Positions 6,236 through 10,068 of a stretch of DNA of 10,068 nucleotides are shown in pieces (within the stretch, counting starts at the first letter, position 1; each line of letters opens with the position of its first letter). The DNA comes from JAWLBW01 sp041687475. Lineage in GTDB: Bacteria; J088; JAWLBW01. The stretch spans positions 1 to 10,068 of the forward strand of contig JAWLBW010000161.1 in the NCBI GenBank assembly GCA_041687475.1. Reading direction: 5' to 3'. Position numbers and translations under genes: made by a program. The notes below the pieces were generated by a model. That model ran no database searches. It was not told the DNA's origin and saw nothing but the letters and a program-made list of their open reading frames with translations.

Positions 6236-7354
6236 ATGCCTCGCCCCGACCGTACCCTGCTCTTCAAGGACCATACCGCCGCCGGCCTGCATGAGCGCCT
6301 TGCCCCCCACGGCGTCACGGAACGCCTGGCGCGCCGCCTGCAGGCGGCCGTGCTCAAGAAGGGCGCCGCCGAAATACCCGCCCATATGGACGAGGTGTCG
6401 CCCCGCCTGCTCCACAAGTTGCGCGAGGTTACCCGTGTGCCCCGCCTGACGCAGCTCGACAAGGTGGTTTCGCCGGTCGACGGGTTTACCAAGTATCTCT
6501 TTCGCGGCGACGGCCCCGAGGCCTTCGAGACCGTGCGCATTCCCCTGCTGCACCGCGCCGACGCTCCGAAATACGTGGTCTGCGTGAGCTCGCAGGTGGG
6601 CTGCGCGATGCGTTGCGCCTTCTGCGCGACGGGGCGCATGGGGCACGTCAGAAATCTCGCGACGTGGGAAATCGTAGACCAGGTCATGCGGGTGCAGGCC
6701 GATTCCGACCATCCGGTGCGCGGCGTCGTGTTCATGGGCATGGGCGAGCCCATGCTCAATTACGACCGGGTCATGCGGGCGGCCGGAATCATGTCGGAAC
6801 CCAGCGCACTGGCCATCGACGCCAAGGCGATCTCCATATCGACGGTCGGCATCGTGCCGAACATTCGCCGCTTCACGCGCGAGCGAAGGCCCTACCGTCT
6901 GGTGGTGTCGTTGACCTCGGCCGATTCGGAAAAACGTGCGCGCCTGCTTCCGATTGAAGAGAAATACCCCCTTCCCCAACTGGTGGAAGCGCTTCGCGAG
7001 TACCATGCGGAAAGCGGGCAACGGATACGCCTCGCGTGGACGCTTATCGCCGGCGAAAACACCGGTCGAGAGGAAGCCCGGAAGCTGGCCGAACTGACCC
7101 GCGGGCTACCCATTACCCTCGATCTCATCGACGTCAACGACAACACCGGTCGCTTTCACAAGCCCGACGACGTCGAGCGCAACGCCTTTCGCGACTACCT
7201 GCGCGCCGAGCTCGGCATGCCGGTGGCCCGCCGCTACAGCGGCGGCCAGGACGTGAACGCCGGGTGCGGAATGCTGGCGACAACGCGCAGCACGGGCGGA
7301 AGAGAGACGGCGAACGACCGACGGCAGACGGCGGAACAAGCACCCCGGGGATAA
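6236..7354 (+). CDS. RlmN/Cfr-family radical SAM RNA methyltransferase, divergent
   Basis: This 372-residue protein belongs to the family that methylates adenine 2503 of 23S rRNA (and some tRNAs) through a methyl-cysteine intermediate. C123-x3-C127-x2-C130 binds the 4Fe-4S cluster. C116 (in CVSSQVGC, seven residues before C123) and C344 (in NAGCGML) match the two catalytic cysteines of RlmN, C118 and C355. GMGEPMLNYDRV (168-179) is the SAM-binding block. It departs from standard RlmN: VSLTSAD replaces VSLHAP at about 224-230, the usual LIPFNP region reads LIDVNDNTGRFHKPDD, and a 24-residue polar tail follows the last conserved block. It could therefore be a Cfr-like or RlmN-like paralogue with another target. 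The frame has an alternative GTG at 6221 (VEHRPM..., with TGAGAG 10 bases upstream); I prefer ATG 6236, but neither has a strong ribosome site. The 236 bases before it hold no clear promoter. Confidence 0.85.
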   Translation: MPRPDRTLLFKDHTAAGLHERLAPHGVTERLARRLQAAVLKKGAAEIPAHMDEVSPRLLHKLREVTRVPRLTQLDKVVSPVDGFTKYLFRGDGPEAFETVRIPLLHRADAPKYVVCVSSQVGCAMRCAFCATGRMGHVRNLATWEIVDQVMRVQADSDHPVRGVVFMGMGEPMLNYDRVMRAAGIMSEPSALAIDAKAISISTVGIVPNIRRFTRERRPYRLVVSLTSADSEKRARLLPIEEKYPLPQLVEALREYHAESGQRIRLAWTLIAGENTGREEARKLAELTRGLPITLDLIDVNDNTGRFHKPDDVERNAFRDYLRAELGMPVARRYSGGQDVNAGCGMLATTRSTGGRETANDRRQTAEQAPRG

Positions 7355-7363
7355 GTCAGCCCG

Positions 7364-7397
7364 AAAAAGGCGCCTCGCCACATAAGCGAAGCGCCTT
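7364..7397 (-). terminator. Terminator of the glutamine-rich protein gene
   Basis: AAGGCGC (7367-7373) pairs with GCGCCTT (7391-7397); after one mismatch TCGC (7375-7378) pairs with GCGA (7386-7389), leaving a 7-base loop. On the minus strand the stem is followed by five T (7364-7368), so it ends the gene at 7456-8025. It lies 10 bases after the stop of the convergent methyltransferase gene and could also slow plus-strand transcription, but no T run follows in that direction. Confidence 0.75.
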
Positions 7398-7455
7398 CAC
7401 GGCAGGACCTGGTACAACGTCTGGAACCGGACGATCCTGCGTCCGTATCACCGGC

Positions 7456-8025
7456 TTACTGCTTGGAAATGGACTCGGCCATCCACGATTCGGCTTCGTC
7501 GGGGGCCGACGACAGCTGAATGATGTATTCGCCGCCCGGCTGCAGCATACCGGCCGTATCCTCCTTGACCTTCAGGTGCTGGGTCTCACCCTGCTGGGTC
7601 CGTACGGTCACCACATTCTCCTGCACTTCCTGAATCTGCCCCGACATCATCTTCGGGTCTTCCTGCGACTGGGCCTTCTGACGCTGCTCGGGCGTGGCCT
7701 GCTGCATCTGGGTAACCTGCTGGGCTTCGGGCAGCGGTACCGCCGTTACCTGAACGATATCATCCTGCTGCACGCCCTGCAGGTCCTGCTCCTGGGCCTG
7801 CAGCGACAGCTCGCTGCCGGCCACGCTCAACGTAAGTTCCTGCTGACCGACCTGCTTGACCTTGCCCTCAAGGCGGGCCTGCTTCAGCTGTTTTTTCTGC
7901 TGCTGTTGGGCCTGCTGTTGTTGCTCGGGCTGCTGCTGCTCCTGCTGGGGCTGTTGCTGGGCCTGAACGGTAATGGGGGCGCCCAGGAACAGAACGCCCA
8001 ATGACAATGCGGCTGCTCGCTTCAT
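7456..8025 (-). CDS. Glutamine-rich secreted protein with two beta-type repeats
   Basis: A 189-residue exported protein of unknown function. Residues 1-22 are a signal peptide (cleavage after VQA). Residues 23-49 are almost all Gln with a few Pro, Glu and Lys, a disordered linker. Two similar segments follow: about 52-96 (GKVKQVGQQELTLSV...DDIVQVTAV) and about 129-172 (GQIQEVQENVVTVRT...GGEYIIQLS). Each opens with G-x-[VI]-x-x-V, continues with alternating strands and closes on a [DG]-[DG]-x-[IY]-[VI] strand, so this looks like a duplicated small beta-barrel fold, possibly OB-like. A Gln-rich, charged linker (about 99-124) joins them. Start ATG 8023-8025 has a strong GGGAGGA site seven bases upstream (8033-8039), and eight A/T bases just before it may aid ribosome binding. 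The gene stands alone and has its own terminator. Confidence 0.82.
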   Translation of the reverse strand: MKRAAALSLGVLFLGAPITVQAQQQPQQEQQQPEQQQQAQQQQKKQLKQARLEGKVKQVGQQELTLSVAGSELSLQAQEQDLQGVQQDDIVQVTAVPLPEAQQVTQMQQATPEQRQKAQSQEDPKMMSGQIQEVQENVVTVRTQQGETQHLKVKEDTAGMLQPGGEYIIQLSSAPDEAESWMAESISKQ

Positions 8026-8040
8026 CTTGTTTTCCTCCCA

Positions 8041-8320
8041 AAAAAAACGAATCGCCCGACGACCGGGTCACACCGGCCCTCACGGCTGACCTCCAGAAGA
8101 ACAGATAGCCTTTCAAAGCGGAACAGCGAGCTCCGGGTTCGTCGTCCGTCATGCGTCGCCGGTTCACTTTGCGCAAACCGTCACGGGCTCGGCGGGGCAT
8201 GAACCGGCTGTTCCCGACGCATGCCATCCGGCAGGAGAAACGTGATGAATCGGCGCAAGTGATATACCCTATGATCAAGCAAGCCAGCTGATTTTCCATC
8301 ATCTCCTACCCCCTGTACCC
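8041..8320. other. Divergent intergenic region, Gln-rich gene / SUI1 gene
   Basis: This 280-base stretch separates two divergent genes. It holds an extended -10 for the plus-strand gene (8260-8268, listed separately) and a run of A at 8040-8047 just beyond the Shine-Dalgarno of the minus-strand gene. It also carries a 6-bp inverted repeat GGCATG/CATGCC near 8196-8225 and a copy of GTCGTCCGT (8141-8149) shared with the gap at 8678-9097. No coding potential is convincing and no minus-strand promoter with good hexamers is visible. Confidence 0.4.
8260..8268 (+). promoter_or_regulatory. Extended -10 element of the SUI1-family gene
   Basis: TGA-TATACC (8260-8268) is an extended -10 with the same TGnTATACC form as the hydrolase gene promoter. 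No good -35 is present, which extended -10 promoters can tolerate. Transcription would start near 8275, giving a leader of about 46 bases to the GTG at 8321. Confidence 0.42.
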
Positions 8321-8677
8321 GTGCCGAACGAGAAATATCGCACCGTATATTCGACCGACCCCGACTTCGCCAAGCAGTGCCGCACGTGCGGCAAGCATCC
8401 CTGCGTTTGTCCGGCCAGGGAGAGTCTTCCTCCGGGAAAACAGACGGCGGCCGTGCACTTCGAGAAGAAGGGCCGGGGTGGAAAAGCGGTTACCATCGTC
8501 AAGGACCTGCAGCTTACCGACGCCGACCTCAAGTCGCTGGGTAAAACCCTGAAGCAGACCTGCGGCGTGGGGGGTACCGTCAAGGACGGCGCCATCGAGA
8601 TTCAGGGCGACCAGCGCGAGAAGATTGTGGCGAAACTGCAGTCACTTGGGTACCGGACGAAGCGCGTCGGCGGGTGA
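8321..8677 (+). CDS. SUI1/YciH-family translation initiation factor homologue
   Basis: This 118-residue protein is homologous to eukaryotic eIF1/SUI1 and E. coli YciH, which act on start-site fidelity at the small ribosomal subunit. The SUI1 domain spans about 43-114, with DADLKSLGKTLKQTCGVGGTVKDG and AIEIQGDQRE (91-100) matching the YciH core almost residue for residue. The N-terminal TVYSTD (8-13) aligns with the LVYSTE start of YciH, supporting the GTG at 8321. No in-frame ATG exists back to the upstream stop at 8246-8248. Between the N-terminus and the core lies a cysteine cluster, C20-x2-C23-x4-C28-x-C30, a likely zinc knuckle that E. coli YciH lacks. No Shine-Dalgarno precedes the start; the 20 bases before it are pyrimidine-rich. 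The gene is a single unit with no recognisable terminator. Confidence 0.9.
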   Translation: MPNEKYRTVYSTDPDFAKQCRTCGKHPCVCPARESLPPGKQTAAVHFEKKGRGGKAVTIVKDLQLTDADLKSLGKTLKQTCGVGGTVKDGAIEIQGDQREKIVAKLQSLGYRTKRVGG

Positions 8678-9097
8678 CCGTGGCGCATCCCTCTCTCACA
8701 CGGAACACTGCTTGCACGGAAGTGGTCCGTCGTCCGTTGCACAGGCGCCGAGAAAGCGACAGGCGATCAGACAGAATGCCCGGTAATACGGGAATCCTCC
8801 GTGAAAGGGGGAAAGGCACCTTCCGGTCTGTTACGGTGTACCTCATCAATATCAGAGTGCCCGCCACTCATCGGCATACGGGATGCTTTCGCACGGAAGC
8901 GTGCCTGACGGCCTGAATCATCCCGCTTTACCCCACAGCATCAGCTGCCAGCGGTGTGAAGCATCCGAAACATCAGAATGTTTCCCTTTGGTTCGGCCGC
9001 ATGCTTGAAAGAAGCGCAGTCGTTCGGCTGCGCATGCCTTTCGAGCGTCCCGTTGCCGTTTTTCCATTCCTTACAGCGTTTTTACGGGGGGAAGAAC
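8678..9097. other. 420-base intergenic region without a supported gene
   Basis: Short frames here have no ribosome site and give basic, low-complexity translations, so I call none. Structures seen: an imperfect hairpin with arms TGCACGGA (8713-8720) and TCCGTTGCA (8733-8741, one bulged T); a small hairpin CCCG/CGGG (8779-8792); and a 6-bp inverted repeat GCGCAG/CTGCGC (9014-9019, 9028-9033) upstream of the lipoprotein gene, which could be an operator. No -35/-10 pair of good quality is visible before 9098. Confidence 0.4.
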
Positions 9098-10068
9098 ATG
9101 AGCCATACCTCAGCAAGAATTCTACGCGCCACAAGCAGTTTGCTTGTCCTTGCTCTTGCTTTCCTGCAGGCCTGCAGCGAGGGCGACCAGATTACCCAGG
9201 TTCACTCCCGGCCGCAGGCCGTTCTGACGTCGACCGAAGCCATACCTGCGGGCGAAGAATGCGCCGAAGGCGGCTGGCGTATCGACGTGGGCGCCGACGT
9301 CAATGAGAACGGCACACTCGAAGCAGAAGAAGTCGACGGCACATCGACCATCTGCCGTGAGTCAGAAGAGGCCGCCGCCCTGCCTCTCGTTACCATGTAC
9401 GACCAGGCGCGCGACTGCACCTGCCCCTGGGGTGGAACCCGCTTCGACATAGGCCCTGACGCAAACGGAAACGGCGCCCTCGAGGCCGAAGAAATCACCG
9501 ACACCAAGGTCGTCTGCCATGCCGACGACGGTTCGGTCCCTGCCTGCGTGGCGCCGAACTTCTCGACGGCCACGATCTCGACCGTCGTCGGTCAAATGAA
9601 AGTCGTTTGTGAAGACGAAGACGCCGACTGCGGCGATGGCGCCCCGGCCTACGCCGCCACCCTCTCGACTCCGACCAGCCTGGTGGTAGCGCCCAACGGC
9701 GATCTCTACATCGGCGCCGCCGATAAAACCGTGCGAAAGGTGAGCCACGACACCGGCACCATCATGACCATTGCCGGGCAGCGTAACATCGCATGCGAGA
9801 TCGCGCCCTGCGGTGACGGCGGCCCCGCGACCGAAGCGCAGTTATCGAGCCCCCATGCACTCGCGCTAGATGCGGCGGGCAATCTCTACATTGCCGATGT
9901 GCAGTCTAATGCCATACGCCGGGTCGACGCAGAAACCGGCATCATCAGCACCGTGGCGGGAAAAGTGAAGGACCCCTGCCCCACCTTTCCCTGCGGCGAC
10001 GGCATGCTTGCCACCGAGGCCCGGTTGGACCTCCCCGTAGGCGTCGCCGTCGACTCTGCCGGCAACAT
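9098..10068 (+). CDS. Lipoprotein with EF-hand-like modules and NHL repeats, 3' end missing
   Basis: The frame runs 323 codons from ATG 9098 to the window edge with no stop; a GGGGGGAA site lies just upstream (9086-9093). Residues 1-25 are a lipoprotein signal with the lipobox LQA-C26. Two similar cysteine-flanked modules follow, C55 to C86 and C107/C109 to C140. Each holds a loop of EF-hand form: D67-x-N69-x-N71-G72-x-L74, E78 and D121-x-N123-x-N125-G126-x-L128, E132, so calcium binding is likely. From residue 160 on are NHL propeller repeats of 61-62 residues (IxTVxG, GDGxPA, A-x-L-x-x-P, D-x-x-GNLYIAD, IRxV), two complete and a third cut by the edge. Each has a cysteine pair in the loop before GDG: C171/C178, C233/C238, C294/C299. 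The protein is probably a surface or periplasmic binding scaffold; no enzymatic motif is visible. Confidence 0.88.
   Translation, partial: MSHTSARILRATSSLLVLALAFLQACSEGDQITQVHSRPQAVLTSTEAIPAGEECAEGGWRIDVGADVNENGTLEAEEVDGTSTICRESEEAAALPLVTMYDQARDCTCPWGGTRFDIGPDANGNGALEAEEITDTKVVCHADDGSVPACVAPNFSTATISTVVGQMKVVCEDEDADCGDGAPAYAATLSTPTSLVVAPNGDLYIGAADKTVRKVSHDTGTIMTIAGQRNIACEIAPCGDGGPATEAQLSSPHALALDAAGNLYIADVQSNAIRRVDAETGIISTVAGKVKDPCPTFPCGDGMLATEARLDLPVGVAVDSAGN

Noticed and set aside
7870..7960. CTG/CAG-rich tract as a phase-variation repeat
   Set aside because: Units are interrupted and in multiples of three, so slippage would change tract length, not reading frame.
8040..8066. Hairpin CCCG/CGGG plus A8 tract as an attenuator in front of the Gln-rich gene
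   Set aside because: The stem is only 4 bp and sits about 7 bases from the T run on the minus strand, too far for intrinsic termination.
8168..8177. Perfect palindrome TTTGCGCAAA as an operator
   Set aside because: About ten perfect 10-bp palindromes are expected by chance in a window of this length, and it is not placed against a supported promoter.
8674..8916. 80-codon frame overlapping the stop of the SUI1 gene
   Set aside because: It starts at GTG without a ribosome site; the translation is basic and Arg/Thr-rich with no recognisable feature.
8956..9306. 116-codon frame overlapping the lipoprotein gene
   Set aside because: It overlaps 9098 onward in a different frame from the clear lipoprotein reading and ends in an Arg-rich tail.

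Overview
The window reads as chromosomal DNA from a GC-rich (about 60% by eye), double-membrane Gram-negative bacterium. Four of the seven genes encode exported proteins, including an OmpA-family outer-membrane protein and a lipoprotein. The species cannot be fixed from the sequence. The permissive lipoprotein style, the NHL-repeat lipoprotein and the regulatory-like-domain OmpA would suit a spirochaete of the Leptospirales or a deltaproteobacterial-type lineage, but that is a guess. I see no mobile element, CRISPR array, tRNA or rRNA, and no dedicated defence or biosynthetic cluster. Genes are mostly single units with their own signals, not a long operon.

Layout, left to right. At 1-304 (minus) is the 5' part of an exported protein of unknown function, cut by the window edge. 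At 448-2877 (minus) is an 809-residue protein: signal peptide, probable beta-barrel, proline hinge, four carboxypeptidase-regulatory-like repeats and a C-terminal OmpA peptidoglycan-binding domain. It has a clear sigma70-type promoter at 2943-2971 and a strong intrinsic terminator at 395-424. The gap at 2878-3216 holds that promoter, a back-to-back terminator and a possible promoter for a very short RNA. At 3217-4716 (minus) is a secreted metal-dependent phospholipase C/P1-nuclease-fold protein whose start codon lies at the predicted transcription start. Divergent from it, at 4809-5999 (plus), is a 12-helix major facilitator transporter.

Next, at 6236-7354 (plus), is a divergent RlmN/Cfr-family radical SAM RNA methyltransferase. 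It converges on 7456-8025 (minus), a glutamine-rich secreted protein with two similar beta-type repeats, and a terminator for the latter lies between them. At 8321-8677 (plus) is a SUI1/YciH translation-factor homologue with a four-cysteine knuckle and a GTG start without Shine-Dalgarno. A 420-base gap follows. At 9098-10068 (plus, open at the right edge) is a lipoprotein with two EF-hand-like cysteine-flanked modules followed by NHL propeller repeats.

Functional links are limited. The exported proteins would act at the envelope: OmpA tethers the outer membrane to peptidoglycan, the phospholipase/nuclease-like enzyme is periplasmic or secreted, and the NHL lipoprotein is a likely binding scaffold. 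The methyltransferase and SUI1 proteins both touch the ribosome but are not co-transcribed. I found no convincing new multi-gene system. The most interesting items are the candidate short RNA at about 2974-3039, the apparently leaderless hydrolase gene, and the unusual domain details of the glutamine-rich and NHL proteins.
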